Shown in pieces: positions 1 through 12,004 of a DNA stretch of 64,000 nt. Origin of the DNA: Sepiola atlantica. Lineage: Eukaryota > Mollusca > Cephalopoda > Sepiida > Sepiolidae. The first letter of the stretch is position 1; every line of letters begins with the position of its first letter. Under the pieces are notes generated by a model. The model made no database searches, was not told the origin of the DNA, and saw only the letters and a list, made by a program, of their open reading frames with translations. Both the position numbers and the translations under genes were made by a program. The stretch spans positions 4,650,001-4,714,000 of the forward strand of contig CAUVYP010001208.1 in the NCBI GenBank assembly GCA_963556195.1, in the 5' to 3' direction.

Positions 1-677
1 ATTAGCGGAGTCACATTTTCTACTGAAGTACCCAGTTTCAGAAGTGCAGCTCTTCTACTGCCGGAGATATGTCGATACAAACTGAATACTCAAAACATCA
101 ACAAAATTTAGCGCGTTTTAAAGTTGATATCGCTTTTGTTTATAACTTCCACATTTATTCGAATTGTGCAACGAAACTTTGCAGACAGTCGCGGAGACAC
201 ATGTTCTACTGAAGTACCAAGTTTCAGAAGTGCAGCTCTTTTACTGCCGGAGATATGTCGATACAAACTGAATACGCAAAACATCAACAAAATTTAGCGC
301 GTTTTAAAGTTGATATCGCTTTTGTTTATAACTTCCACATTTATTCGAATTGTGCAACGAAACTTTGCACAGATTAGCGGAGGCACATTTACTACTGAAG
401 TACCAAGTTTCAGAAGTGCAGCTCTTGTACTGCCGGAGATATGTCGATACAAACTGAATACGCAAACTATCAACAAAATTTAGTGCGATTTAAAGTTGAT
501 ATCGCTTTTGTTTATAACTTCCACATTTATTCGAATTGTGCAACGAAACTTTGCATAGATTAGCGGAGTCACATGTTCTACGGAAGTACCAAGTTTCAGA
601 AGTGCAGCTCTTGTACTGCCGGAGATATGTCGATACAAACTGAATACGCAAAACATCAACAAAATTTAGCGCGTTTT

Positions 678-695
678 AAAGTTGATATCGCTTTT
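678..695. other. Short dyad centred on GATATC within each monomer (example copy)
   Basis: GATATC (684-689) is flanked by AAA (678-680) and TTT (693-695), giving an 18-bp imperfect dyad with 12 of 18 positions symmetric. It lies in the most constant part of the unit (phase 16-40) and is kept in nearly all copies. A change at 22248, copied at 27452, alters the flank but not the core. It could be a protein-binding site or simply conserved by homogenisation; nothing here separates the two. Confidence 0.4.
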
Positions 696-770
696 GTTTA
701 TAACTTCCACATTTATTCGAATTGTGCCACGAAACTTTGCAGACCGTCGCGGAGACACACGTTCTACTGA

Positions 771-803
771 AGTACCAAGTTTCAGAAGTGCAGCTCTTGT
801 ACT
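771..803 (+). other. Imperfect inverted repeat within each monomer (example copy)
   Basis: AGTACCAAG (771-779) can pair with CTTGTACT (796-803), leaving one bulged C and a 16-base loop. In monomer phase this is 106-114 and 131-138. It also creates the two GTAC sites. Most copies keep both arms. J units (gaattacc), E and E1 units (cttttact) and L units (gtacag) break a pair without compensating on the other arm, so base-pairing does not appear to be maintained by selection. Confidence 0.5.
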
Positions 804-3800
804 GCCGGAGATATGTCGATACAAACTGAATACGCAAAACATCAACAAAATTTAGCGCGTTTTAAAGTTGATATCGCTTTTGTTTATAACTTCCACATTT
901 ATTCGAATTGTGCAACGAAACTTTGCACAGATTAGCGGAGTCACATTTTCTACTGAAGTACCAAGTTTCAGAAGTGCAGCTCTTGTACTGCCGGAGATAT
1001 GTCGATACAAACTGAATACGCAAAACATCAACAAAATTTAGCGCGTTTTAAAGTTGATATCGCTTTTGTTTATAACTTCACCATTCTTTAGAATTGTGCA
1101 AGAAACTTTGCAGAGATAAGCGGAGTCACATGCTCTACTGAAGTACCAACTTTCAGAAGTGCAGCTCTTTTACTGCCGGAGATATATCGATACAAACTGA
1201 ATACGCAAAACATCGACAAAATTTAGCGCGTTTTAAAGTTGATATCGCTTTTGTTTATAACTTCCACATTTATTCGAATTGTGCAACGAAACTTTGCACA
1301 GATTAGCGGAGTCACATTTTCTACTGAAGTACCAAGTTTCAGACGTGCAGCTCTTGTACTGCCGGAGATATGTCGATACAAACTGAATACGCAAAACATC
1401 AACAAAATTTAGCGCGTTTTAAAGTTGATATCGCTTTTGTTTATAACTTCCACATTTATTCGAATTGTGCAACGAAACTTTGCAGACAGTCGCGGAGACA
1501 CATGTTCTACTGAAGTACCAAGTTTCAGAAGTGCAGCTCTGGTACTGCCGGAGATATGTCGATACAAACTGAATACGCAAAACATCAACAAAATTTAGCG
1601 CGTTTTAAAGTTGATATCGCTTTTGTTTATAACTTCCACATTTATTCGAATTGTGCAACGAAACTTTGCACAGATTAGCGGAGGCACATTTACTACTGAA
1701 GTACCAAGTTTCAGAAGTGCAGCTCTTGTACTGCCGGAGATATGTCGATACAAACTGAATACGCAAACTATCAACAAAATTTAGTGCGATTTAAAGTTGA
1801 TATCGCTTTTGTTTATAACTTCCACATTTATTCGAATTGTGCAACGAAACTTTGCAGACAGTCGCGGAGACACATGTTCTACTGAAGTACCAAGTTTCAG
1901 AAGTGCAGCTCTTGTACTGCCGGAGATATGTCGATACAAACTGAATACGCAAAACATCAACAAAATTTAGCGCGTTTTAAAGTTGATATCGCTTTTGTTT
2001 ATAACTTCCACATTCATTCGAATTGTGCAACGAAACTTTGCATAGATTAGCGGAGTCACATGTTCTACGGAAGTACCAAGTTTCAGAAGTGCAGCTCTTG
2101 TACTGCCGGAGATATGTCGATACAAACTGAATACGCAAAACATCAACAAAATTTAGCGCGTTTTAAAGTTGATATCGCTTTTGTTCATAACTTCCACATT
2201 TATTCGAATTGTGCAACGAAACTTTGCAGACCGTCGCGGAGACACACGTTCTACTGAAGTACCAAGTTTCAGAAGTGCAGCTCTTGTACTGCCGGAGATA
2301 TGTCGATACAAACTGAATACGCAAAACATCAACAAAATTTAGCGCGTTTTAAAGTTGATATCGCTTTTGTTTATAACTTCCACATTTATTCGAATTGTGC
2401 AACGAAACTTTGCACAGATTAGCGGAGTCACATTTTCTACTGAAGTACCCAGTTTCAGAAGTGCAGCTCTTGTACTGCCGGAGATATGTCGATACAAACT
2501 GAATACGCAAAACATCAACAAAATTTAGCGCGTTTTAAAGTTGATATCGCTTTTGTTTATAACTTCCACATTTATTCGAATTGTGCAACGAAACTTTGTA
2601 GACAGTCGCGGATAGGCATTTTCTACTAAGGTACTAAGTTTCACAAGTGCAGCTCTTGTACTGCCGGAGATATGTCGATACAAACTGAATACGCAAAACA
2701 TCAACAAAATTTAGCGCGTTTTAAAGTTGATATCGCTTTTGTTTATAACTTCCACATTTATTCGAATTGTGCAACGAAACTTTGCACAGATTAGCGGAGT
2801 CACATGTTCTACGGAAGTACCAAGTTTCAGAAGTGCAGCTCTTGTACTGCCGGAGATATGTCGATACAAACTGAATACGCAAACTATCAACAAAATTTAG
2901 TGCGATTTAAAGTTGATATCGCTTTTGTTTATAACTTCACCATTCTTTAGAATTGTGCAACGAAACTTTGCAGAGATAAGCGGAGTCACATGCTCTACGG
3001 AAGTACCAAGTTTCAGAAGTGCAGCTCTTTTACTGCCGGAGATATGTCGATACAAACTGAATACGTAAAACATCGACAAAATTTAGCGCGTTTTAAAGTT
3101 GATATCGCTTTTGTTTATAACTTCCACATTTATTCGAATTGTGCAACGAAACTTTGCACAGATTAGCGGAGTCACATTTTCTACTGAAGTACCAAGTTTC
3201 AGAAGTGCAGCTCTTGTACTGCCGGAGATATGTCGATACAAACTGAATACGTAAAACATCAACAAAATTTAGCGCGTTTTAAAGTTGATATCGCTTTTGT
3301 TTATAACTTCCACATTTATTCGAATTGTGCAACGAAACTTTGTAGACAGTCGCGGATAGGCCTTTTCTACTGAAGTACCAAGTTACAGAAGTGCAGCTCT
3401 TGTACTGCCGGAGATATGTCGATACAAACTAAATACGCAAAACATCAATAAAATTTAGCGCGTTTTAAAGTTGATATCGCTTTTGTTTATAACTTCCACA
3501 TTTATTCGAATTGTGCAACGAAACTTTGCAGACAGTCGCGGAGACACATGTTCTACTGAAGTACCAAGTTTCAGAAGTGCAGCTCTTGTACTGCCGGAGA
3601 TATGTCGATACAAACTGAATACGCAAAACATCAACAAAATTTAGCGCGTTTTAAAGTTGATATCGCTTTTGTTTATAACTTCAACATTTATTCGAATTGT
3701 GCAACGAAACTTTGCATAGATTAGCGGAGTCACATGTTCTACGGAAGTACCAAGTTTCAGAAGTGCAGCTCTTGTACTGCCGGAGATATCTCGATACAAA

Positions 3801-5128
3801 CTGAATACGCAAAACATCAACAAAATTTAGCGCGTTTTAAAGTTGATATCGCTTTTGTTTATAACTTCCACATTTATTCGAATTGTGCAACGAAACGTTG
3901 TAGACAGTCGCGAATAAGCATTTTCTACTGAGGTACCAAGTTTCAGAAGTGCAGCTCTTGTACTGCCGGAGATATGTCGATACAAACTGAATACGCAAAA
4001 CATCAACAAAATTTAGCGCGTTTTAAAGTTGATATCGCTTTTGTTTATAACTTCCACATTTATTCGAATTGTGCAACGAAACTTTGCAGACAGTCGCGGA
4101 GACACATGTTCTACTGAAGTACCAAGTTTCAGAAGTGCAGCTCTTGTACTGCCGGAGATATGTCGATACAAACGGAATACGCAAAACATCAACAAAATTT
4201 AGCGCGTTTTAAAGTTGATATCGCTTTTGTTTATAACTTCCACATTTGTTCGAATTGTGCAACGAGACTTTGCAGACAGTCGCGGAGACACATTTTCTAC
4301 TGAAGTACCAAGTTTCAGAAGTGCAGCCCTTGTACTGCCGGAGATATGTCGATACAAACTGAATACGTAAAACATCAACAAAATTTAGCGCGTTTTAAAG
4401 TTGATATCGCTTTTGTTTATAACTTCCACATTTATTCGAATTGTGCAACGAAACTTTGTAGACAGTCGCGGATAAGCCTTTTCTACTGAAGTACAAAGTT
4501 ACAGAAGTGCAGCTCTTGTACTGCCGGAGATATGTCGATACAAACTAAATACGCAAAACATCAATAAAATTTAGCGCGTTTTAAAGTTGATATCGCTTTT
4601 GTTTATAACTTCCACATTCATTCGCATTGTGCAACGAAACTTTGCAGACAGTCGCGGAGACACATGTTCTACTGAATTACCAAGTTTCAGAAGTGCAGCT
4701 CTTGTACTGCCGGAGATATGTCGATACAAACTGAATACGCAAAACATCAACAAAATTTAGCGCGTTTTAAAGTTGATATCGCTTTTGTTTATAACTTCCA
4801 CATTTATTCGAATTGTGCAACGAAACTTTGCACAGATTAGCGGAGTCACATGTTCTACGGAAGTACCAAGTTTCAGAAGTGCAGCTCTTGTACTGCCGGA
4901 GATATGTCGATACAAACTGAATACGCAAACTATCAACAAAATTTAGTGCGATTTAAAGTTGATATCGCTTTTGTTTATAACTTCACCATTCTTTAGAATT
5001 GTGCAACGAAACTTTGCAGAGATAAGCGGAGTCACATGCTCTACGGAAGTACCAAGTTTCAGAAGTGCAGCTCTTTTACTGCCGGAGATATGTCGATACA
5101 AACTGAATACGCAAAACGTCGACAAAAT

Positions 5129-5313
5129 TTAGCGCGTTTTAAAGTTGATATCGCTTTTGTTTATAACTTCCACATTTATTCGAATTGTGCAACGAAACTT
5201 TGCACAGATTAGCGGAGTCACATTTTCTACTGAAGTACCAAGTTTCAGAAGTGCAGCTCTTGTACTGCCGGAGATATGTCGATACAAACTAAATACGCAA
5301 ACATCAATAAAAT
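5129..5313. repeat. Short B class: 185-bp monomer lacking one A (4 copies)
   Basis: Ends 'acgcaaacatcaataaaa' instead of 'acgcaaaacatcaataaaa'. Starts: 5129, 7359, 24649, 29853. Each is directly followed by an E1 unit, so two consecutive 185-bp monomers occur. Being restricted to these four places, it groups the 5.1, 7.4, 24.6 and 29.9 kb HOR copies as one sub-lineage, separate from the 14.6-18 kb and 36-46 kb copies. Confidence 0.93.
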
Positions 5314-5498
5314 TTAGCGCGTTTTAAAGTTGATATCGCTTTTGTTTATAACTTCACCATTCTTTAGAATTGTGCAAGAAACTTTGCAGAGATAAGCGGA
5401 GTCACATGCTCTACTGAAGTACCAAGTTTCAGAAGTGCAGCTCTTTTACTGGTGGAGATATGTCGATACAAACTGAATACGCAAAACATCGACAAAAT
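5314..5498. repeat. E1 class: 185-bp monomer with a one-base deletion (22 copies)
   Basis: E1 reads 'gtgcaagaaac' where other units read 'gtgcaacgaaac', and it has an E-type 5' part ('accattctttag') with 'agataagcgg' and 'tgctctactg'. Starts: 1038, 5314, 7544, 8659, 9774, 15911, 17770, 18699, 22232, 24834, 25949, 27436, 30038, 31153, 37476, 43799, 45658, 46773, 50306, 51607, 55698, 56813. The shared deletion points to one ancestral copy spread by duplication. Its recurrence mirrors the HOR structure and makes it a good phase marker. Confidence 0.93.
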
Positions 5499-6242
5499 TT
5501 AGCGCGTTTTAAAGTTGATATCGATTTTGTTTATAACTTCCACATTTATTCGAATTGTGCAACGAAACTTTGCACAGATTAGCGGAGTCACATTTTCTAG
5601 GTAAGTACCAAGTTTCAGACGTGCAGCTCTTGTACTGCCGGAGATATGTCGATACAAACTGAATACGCAAAACATCAACAAAATTTAGCGCGTTTTAAAG
5701 TTGATATCGCTTTTGTTTATAACTTCCACATTTATTCGAATTGTGCAACGAAACTTTGCAGACAGTCGCGGAGACACATGTTCTACTGAAGTACCAAGTT
5801 TCAGAAGTGCAGCTCTTGTACTGCCGGAGATATGTCGATACAAACTGAATACGCAAAACATCAACAAAATTTAGCGCGTTTTAAAGTTGATATCGCTTTT
5901 GTTTATAACTTCCACATTTATTCGAATTGTGCAACGAAACTTTGCAGACAGTCGCGGAGACACATGTTCTACTGAAGTACCAAGTTTCAGAAGTGCAGCT
6001 CTTGTACTGCCGGAGATATGTCGATACAAACTGAATACGCAAAACATCAACAAAATTTAGCGCGTTTTAAAGTTGATATCGCTTTTGTTTATAACTTCCA
6101 CATTTATTCGAATTGTGCAACGAAACTTTGCAGACAGTCGCGGAGACACATTTTCTACTGAAGTACCAAGTTTCAGAAGTGCAGCCCTTGTACTGCCGGA
6201 GATATATCGATACAAACTGAATACTCAAAACATCAACAAAAT

Positions 6243-8843
6243 TTAGCGCGTTTTAAAGTTGATATCGCTTTTGTTTATAACTTCCACATTTATTCGAATT
6301 GTGCAACGAAACTTTGCACAGATTAGCGGAGTCACATTTTCTACTGAAGTACCAAGTTTCAGAAGTGCAGCTCTTGTACTGCCGGAGATATGTCGATACA
6401 AACGGAATACGCAAAACATCAACAAAATTTAGCGCGTTTTAAAGTTGATATCGCTTTTGTTTATAACTTCCACATTTGTTCGAATTGTGCAACGAGACTT
6501 TGCAGACAGTCGCGGAGACACATTTTCTACTGAAGTACCAAGTTTCAGAAGTGCAGCCCTTGTACTGCCGGAGATATGTCGATACAAACTGAATACGTAA
6601 AACATCAACAAAATTTAGCGCGTTTTAAAGTTGATATCGCTTTTGTTTATAACTTCCACATTTATTCGAATTGTGCAACGAAACTTTGTAGACAGTCGCG
6701 GATAGGCCTTTTCTTCTGAAGTACCAAGTTACAGAAGTGCAGCTCTTGTACTGCCGGAGATATGTCGATACAAACTAAATACGCAAAACATCAATAAAAT
6801 TTAGCGCGTTTTAAAGTTGATATCGCTTTTGTTTATAACTTCCACATTCATTCGCATTGTGCAACGAAACTTTGCAGACAGTCGCGGAGACACATGTTCT
6901 ACTGAATTACCAAGTTTCAGAAGTGCAGCTCTTGTACTGCCGGAGATATGTCGATACAAACTGAATACGCAAAACATCAACAAAATTTAGCGCGTTTTAA
7001 AGTTGATATCGCTTTTGTTTATAACTTCCACATTTATTCGAATTGTGCAACGAAACTTTGCACAGATTAGCGGAGTCACATGTTCTACGGAAGTACCAAG
7101 TTTCAGAAGTGCAGCTCTTGTACTGCCGGAGATATGTCGATACAAACTGAATACGCAAACTATCAACAAAATTTAGTGCGATTTAAAGTTGATATCGCTT
7201 TTGTTTATAACTTCACCATTCTTTAGAATTGTGCAACGAAACTTTGCAGAGATAAGCGGAGTCACATGCTCTACGGAAGTACCAAGTTTCAGAAGTGCAG
7301 CTCTTTTACTGCCGGAGATATGTCGATACAAACTGAATACGCAAAACGTCGACAAAATTTAGCGCGTTTTAAAGTTGATATCGCTTTTGTTTATAACTTC
7401 CACATTTATTCGAATTGTGCAACGAAACTTTGCACAGATTAGCGGAGTCACATTTTCTACTGAAGTACCAAGTTTCAGAAGTGCAGCTCTTGTACTGCCG
7501 GAGATATGTCGATACAAACTAAATACGCAAACATCAATAAAATTTAGCGCGTTTTAAAGTTGATATCGCTTTTGTTTATAACTTCACCATTCTTTAGAAT
7601 TGTGCAAGAAACTTTGCAGAGATAAGCGGAGTCACATGCTCTACTGAAGTACCAAGTTTCAGAAGTGCAGCTCTTTTACTGGTGGAGATATGTCGATACA
7701 AACTGAATACGCAAAACATCGACAAAATTTAGCGCGTTTTAAAGTTGATATCGCTTTTGTTTATAACTTCCACATTTATTCGAATTGTGCAACGAAACTT
7801 TGCACAGATTAGCGGAGTCACATTTTCTAGGTAAGTACCAAGTTTCAGACGTGCAGCTCTTGTACTGCCGGAGATATGTCGATACAAACTGAATACGCAA
7901 AACATCAACAAAATTTAGCGCGTTTTAAAGTTGATATCGCTTTTGTTTATAACTTCCACATTTATTCGAATTGTGCAACGAAACTTTGCAGACAGTCGCG
8001 GAGACACATGTTCTACTGAAATACCAAGTTTCAGAAGTGCAGCTCTTGTACTGCCGGAGATATGTCGATACAAACTGAATACGCAAAACATCAACAAAAT
8101 TTAGCGCGTTTTAAAGTTGATATCGCTTTTGTTTATAACTTCCACATTTATTCGAATTGTGCAACGAAACTTTGCACAGATTAGCGGAGGCACATTTACT
8201 ACTGAAGTACCAAGTTTCAGAAGTGCAGCTCTTGTACTGCCGGAGATATGTCGATACAAACTGAATACGCAAACTATCAACAAAATTTAGTGCGATTTAA
8301 AGTTGATATCGCTTTTGTTAATAACTTCCACATTTATTCGAATTGTGCAACGAAACTTTGCAGACAGTCGCGGAGACACATGTTCTACTGAAGTACCAAG
8401 TTTCAGAAGTGCAGCTCTTGTACTGCCGGAGATATGTCGATACAAACTGAATACGCAAAACATCAACAAAATTTAGCGCGTTTTAAAGTTGATATCGCTT
8501 TTGTTTATAACTTCCACATTCATTCGAATTGTGCAACGAAACTTTGCATAGATTAGCGGAGTCACATGTTCTACGGAAGTACCAAGTTTCAGAAGTGCAG
8601 CTCTTGTACTGCCGGAGATATGTCGATACAAACTGAATACGCAAACTATCAACAAAATTTAGTGCGATTTAAAGTTGATATCGCTTTTGTTTATAACTTC
8701 ACCATTCTTTAGAATTGTGCTAGAAACTTTGCAGAGATAAGCGGAGTCACATGCTCTACTGAAGTACCAAGTTTCAGAAGTGCAGCTCTTTTACTGCCGG
8801 AGATATGTCGATACAAACTGAATACGCAAAACATCAACAAAAT
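6243..8843. repeat. HOR module P-I-D-J-B2-E-B-E1-R followed by A-F-A-C-E1
   Basis: Fourteen monomers: P, I, D, J, B2, E, short B, E1, R, A, F, A, C, E1. The first part is the second copy of the 12-monomer duplication. The whole block recurs at about 23533-26133 (offset 17290 bp) and about 28737-31337, with the same class order and the same rare changes: 'gttaataact' near 8320, 25611 and 30815, and 'ctaggtaag' in R. E1 at 8659 has its own change (gctagaaac). Confidence 0.9.
6615..6986. repeat. D-J dimer, a stable sub-unit of the HOR
   Basis: D ('gcggataggcc', 'agttacag', 'aactaaatac') is followed by J ('ttcgcattg', 'gaattacc') at 4385, 6615, 11447, 13493, 14981, 16840, 23905, 29109, 32826, 35058, 36546, 39149, 41381, 42869, 44728 and 54768. 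D also occurs without a full J after Ay units (for example 9030, 10517, 12191, 31896). Before J/B2 hybrids (22046, 27250, 50120, 51421) the J left half is still next to D. D copies contain an in-frame stop on the minus strand, so they lack the usual 60-codon frame. Confidence 0.88.
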
Positions 8844-9958
8844 TTAGCGCGTTTTAAAGTTGATATCGCTTTTGTTTATAACTTCCACATTTATTCGAAT
8901 TGTGCAACGAAACTTTGCAGACAGTCGCGGAGACACATGTTCTACTGAAGTACCAAGTTTCAGAAGTGCAGCTCTTGTACTGCCGGAGATATGTCGATAC
9001 AAACTGAATACGTAAAACATCAACAAAATTTAGCGCGTTTTAAAGTTGATATCGCTTTTGTTTATAACTTCCACATTTATTCGAATTGTGCAACGAAACT
9101 TTGTAGACAGTCGCGGATAGGCCTTTTCTACTGAAGTACCAAGTTACAGAAGTGCAGCTCTTGTACTGCCGGAGATATGTCGATACAAACTAAATACGCA
9201 AAACATCAATAAAATTTAGCGCGTTTTAAAGTTGATATCGCTTTTGTTTATAACTTCCACATTTATTCGAATTGTGCAACGAAACTTTGCAGACAGTCGC
9301 GGAGACACATGTTCTACTGAAGTACCAAGTTTCAGAAGTGCAGCTCTTGTACTGCCGGAGATATGTCGATACAAACTGAATACGCAAAACATCAACAAAA
9401 TTTAGCGCGTTTTAAAGTTGATATCGCTTTTGTTTATAACTTCAACATTTATTCGAATTGTGCAACGAAACTTTGCATAGATTAGCGGAGTCACATGTTC
9501 TACGGAAGTACCAAGTTTCAGAAGTGCAGCTCTTGTACTGCCGGAGATATGTCGATACAAACTGAATACGCAAAACATCAACAAAATTTAGCGCGTTTTA
9601 AAGTTGATATCGCTTTTGTTTATAACTTCCACATTCATTAGAATTGTGCAACGAAACTTTGCATAGATTAGCGGAGTCACATGTTCTACGGAAGTACCAA
9701 GTTTCAGAAGTGCAGCTCTTGTACTGCCGGAGATATGTCGATACAAACTGAATACGCAAACTATCAACAAAATTTAGTGCGATTTAAAGTTGATATCGCT
9801 TTTGTTTATAACTTCACCATTCTTTAGAATTGTGCAAGAAACTTTGCAGAGATAAGCAGAGTCACATGCTCTACTGAAGTACCAAGTTTCAGAAGTGCAG
9901 CTCTTTTACTGCCGGAGATATGTCGATACAAACTGAATACGCAAAACATCGACAAAAT
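8844..9958. repeat. Six-monomer block Ay-D-A-C-C-E1
   Basis: A ending aatacgtaaaac (here called Ay), then D, A, C, C, E1; 1115 bp. Ay-D-A-C is a recurring module also found at 10331, 12005, 31710, 33384 and 39707. The block is absent from the related 25.9-26.1 kb and 31.1-31.3 kb regions, where E1 passes directly to class Q. The spacing therefore fits a block gain or loss of six monomers. Confidence 0.85.
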
Positions 9959-12004
9959 TTAGCGCGTTTTAAAGTTGATATCGCTTTTGTTTATAACTTC
10001 CACATTTATTCGAATTGTGCAACGAAACTTTGCAGACAGTCGCAGAGACACATGTTCTACTGAAGTACCAAGTTTCAGAAGTGCAGCTCTTGTACTGCCG
10101 GAGATATGTCGATACAAACCGAATACGCAAAACATCAACAAAATTTAGCGCGTTTTAAAGTTGATATCGCTTTTGTTTATAACTTCCACATTTATTCGAA
10201 TTGTGCAACGAAACTTTGCACAGATTAGCGGAGTCACATGTTCTACGGAAGTACCAAGTTTCAGAAGTGCAGCTCTGGTACTGCCGGAGATATGTCGATA
10301 CAAACTGAATACGCAAAACATCAACAAAATTTAGCGCGTTTTAAAGTTGATATCGCTTTTGTTTATAACTTCCACATTTATTCGAATTGTGCAACGAAAC
10401 TTTGCAGACAGTCGCGGAGACACATGTTCTACTGAAGTACCAAGTTTCAGAAGTGCAGCTCTTGTACTGCCGGAGATATGTCGATACAAACTGAATACGT
10501 AAAACATCAACAAAATTTAGCGCGTTTTAAAGTTGATATCGCTTTTGTTTATAACTTCCACATTTATTCGAATTGTGCAACGAAACTTTGTAGACAGTCG
10601 CGGATAGGCCTTTTCTACTGAAGTACCAAGTTACAGAAGTGCAGCTCTTGTACTGCCGGAGATATGTCGATACAAACTAAATACGCAAAACATCAATAAA
10701 ATTTAGCGCGTTTTAAAGTTGATATCGCTTTTGTTTATAACTTCCACATTTATTCGAATTGTGCAACGAAACTTTGCAGACAGTCGCGGAGACACATGTT
10801 CTACTGAAGTACCAAGTTTCAGAAGTGCAGCTCTTGTACTGCCGGAGATATGTCGATACAAACTGAATACGCAAAACATCAACAAAATTTAGCGCGTTTT
10901 AAAGTTGATATCGCTTTTGTTTATAACTTCAACATTTATTCGAATTGTGCAACGAAACTTTGCATAGATTAGCGGAGTCACATGTTCTACGGAAGTACCA
11001 AGTTTCAGAAGTGCAGCTCTTGTACTGCCGGAGATATCTCGATACAAACTGAATACGCAAACTATCAACAAAATTTAGTGCGATTTAAAGTTGATATCGC
11101 TTTTGTTTATAACTTCACCATTCTTTAGAATTGTGCAACGAAACTTTGCACAGATTAGCGGAGTCACATTTTCTACTGAAGTACCAAGTTTCAGAAGTGC
11201 AGCTCTTGTACTGCCGGAGATATGTCGATACAAACGGAATACGCAAAACATCAACAAAATTTAGCGCGTTTTAAAGTTGATATCGCTTTTGTTTATAACT
11301 TCCACATTTGTTCGAATTGTGCAACGAGACTTTGCAGACAGTCGCGGAGACACATTTTCTACTGAAGTACCAAGTTTCAGAAGTGCAGCCCTTGTACTGC
11401 CGGAGATATGTCGATACAAACTGAATACGCAAAACATCAACAAAATTTAGCGCGTTTATAAGTTGATATCGCTTTTGTTTATAACTTCCACATTTATTCG
11501 AATTGTGCAACGAAACTTTGTAGACAGTCGCGGATAGGCCTTTTCTACTGAAGTACCAAGTTACAGAAGTGCAGCTCTTGTACTGCCGGAGATATGTCGA
11601 TACAAACTAAATACGCAAAACATCAATAAAATTTAGCGCGTTTTAAAGTTGATATCGCTTTTGTTTATAACTTCCACATTTATTCGCATTGTGCAACGAA
11701 ACTTTGCAGACAGTCGCGGAGACACATGTTCTATTGAATTACCAAGTTTCAGAAGTGCAGCTCTTGTACTGCCGGAGATATGTCGATACAAACTGAATAC
11801 GCAAAACATCAACAAAATTTAGCGCGTTTTAAAGTTGATATCGCTTTTGTTTATAACTTCCACATTTATTCAGATTGTGCAACGAAACTTTGCACAGATT
11901 AGCGGAGTCACATGTTCTACGGAAGTACCAAGTTTCAGAAGTGCAGCTCTTGTACTGCCGGAGATATGTCGATACAAACTGAATACGCAAAACATCAACA
12001 AAAT
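9959..12004. repeat. Eleven-monomer block Q-B2-Ay-D-A-C-E/P-I-D-J-B2
   Basis: Order Q, B2, Ay, D, A, C, an E-left/P-right hybrid (11075), I, D, J, and a B2 variant with 'attcagattg' (11819). It matches about 31338-33383 at an offset of 21379 bp, including the rare 'attcagattg' change at 11869 and 33249 and 'gcagagacac' in Q. The same pattern occurs a third time at 38591-39706, inside the 34-monomer duplication. Confidence 0.87.

Larger units (their letters stand above)
666..851. repeat. Representative monomer with phase map
   Basis: This unit is used as the phase reference. TTTAAA is at phase 10-15, GATATC at 19-24, TTATAA at 33-38, TTCGAA at 51-56, the class-defining window at about 75-104, GTAC at 107-110 and 134-137, CCGG at 140-143, and an A-rich end at 171-186. 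Two blocks change least between copies by eye: phases 16-40 and 140-160. Phases 75-104 change most. This copy is class G (cagaccgtcgcgg). I see no convincing shorter repeat inside the 186 bp, so the monomer does not look like an obvious dimer of a 93-bp unit. Confidence 0.9.
1..4012. repeat. Left segment: mixed monomer classes, no long tandem HOR
   Basis: Partial unit (1-107), then 21 monomers of classes A, F, C, G, B, E1, R, A, F, A, C, G, B, H, B2, E, B, D, A, C, H. The run R-A-F-A-C (1223-2152) matches the A-F-A-C module seen again at 7.9, 25.2, 30.4, 46.0 and 56.1 kb. C-G-B occurs twice (480-1037 and 1967-2524), eight monomers apart. The H unit at 2525 has several private changes (ctactaaggtactaag, cacaag). 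No gene or non-satellite sequence is present. Confidence 0.9.
4013..6242. repeat. HOR module, first 12-monomer copy
   Basis: Order: an A/P hybrid at 4013 (A-type centre with the P-type acggaatac end), then I, D, J, B2, E, short B, E1, R, A, A, K. The stretch 4199 to about 5870 matches 6429 to about 8100 at an offset of 2230 bp (12 monomers minus two deleted bases). Shared rare markers are 'ttttctaggtaagtacc' in R, 'gcaaacatcaat' in short B, and 'ctggtggag' in E1. This is strong evidence of a tandem duplication. K at 6057 is a variant with gatatatcg. Confidence 0.9.

Noticed and set aside
716..735. CENP-B box
   Set aside because: The minus strand near phase 51-69 has TTCG followed by A at the right spacing, but the CGGG half is missing, so the core consensus is not met.
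666..851. Hammerhead ribozyme as in some transcribed satellites
   Set aside because: GAAAC is present (phase 66-70), but the required CTGANGA core is absent on either strand; CTGAAGT and CTGAATA do not fit.
666..851. Monomer being a dimer of a 93-bp unit
   Set aside because: Similar short words occur in both halves (gatatcgc and gatatgtcg), but the halves do not align over any length.
933..944. RNA polymerase III A box in B-type units (TAGCGGAGTCAC)
   Set aside because: It matches about 10 of 12 positions, but the nearest B-box-like sequence (ATTCGAATT) is imperfect and wrongly placed, and A-type units lack the A-box match. There is no tRNA or SINE structure.
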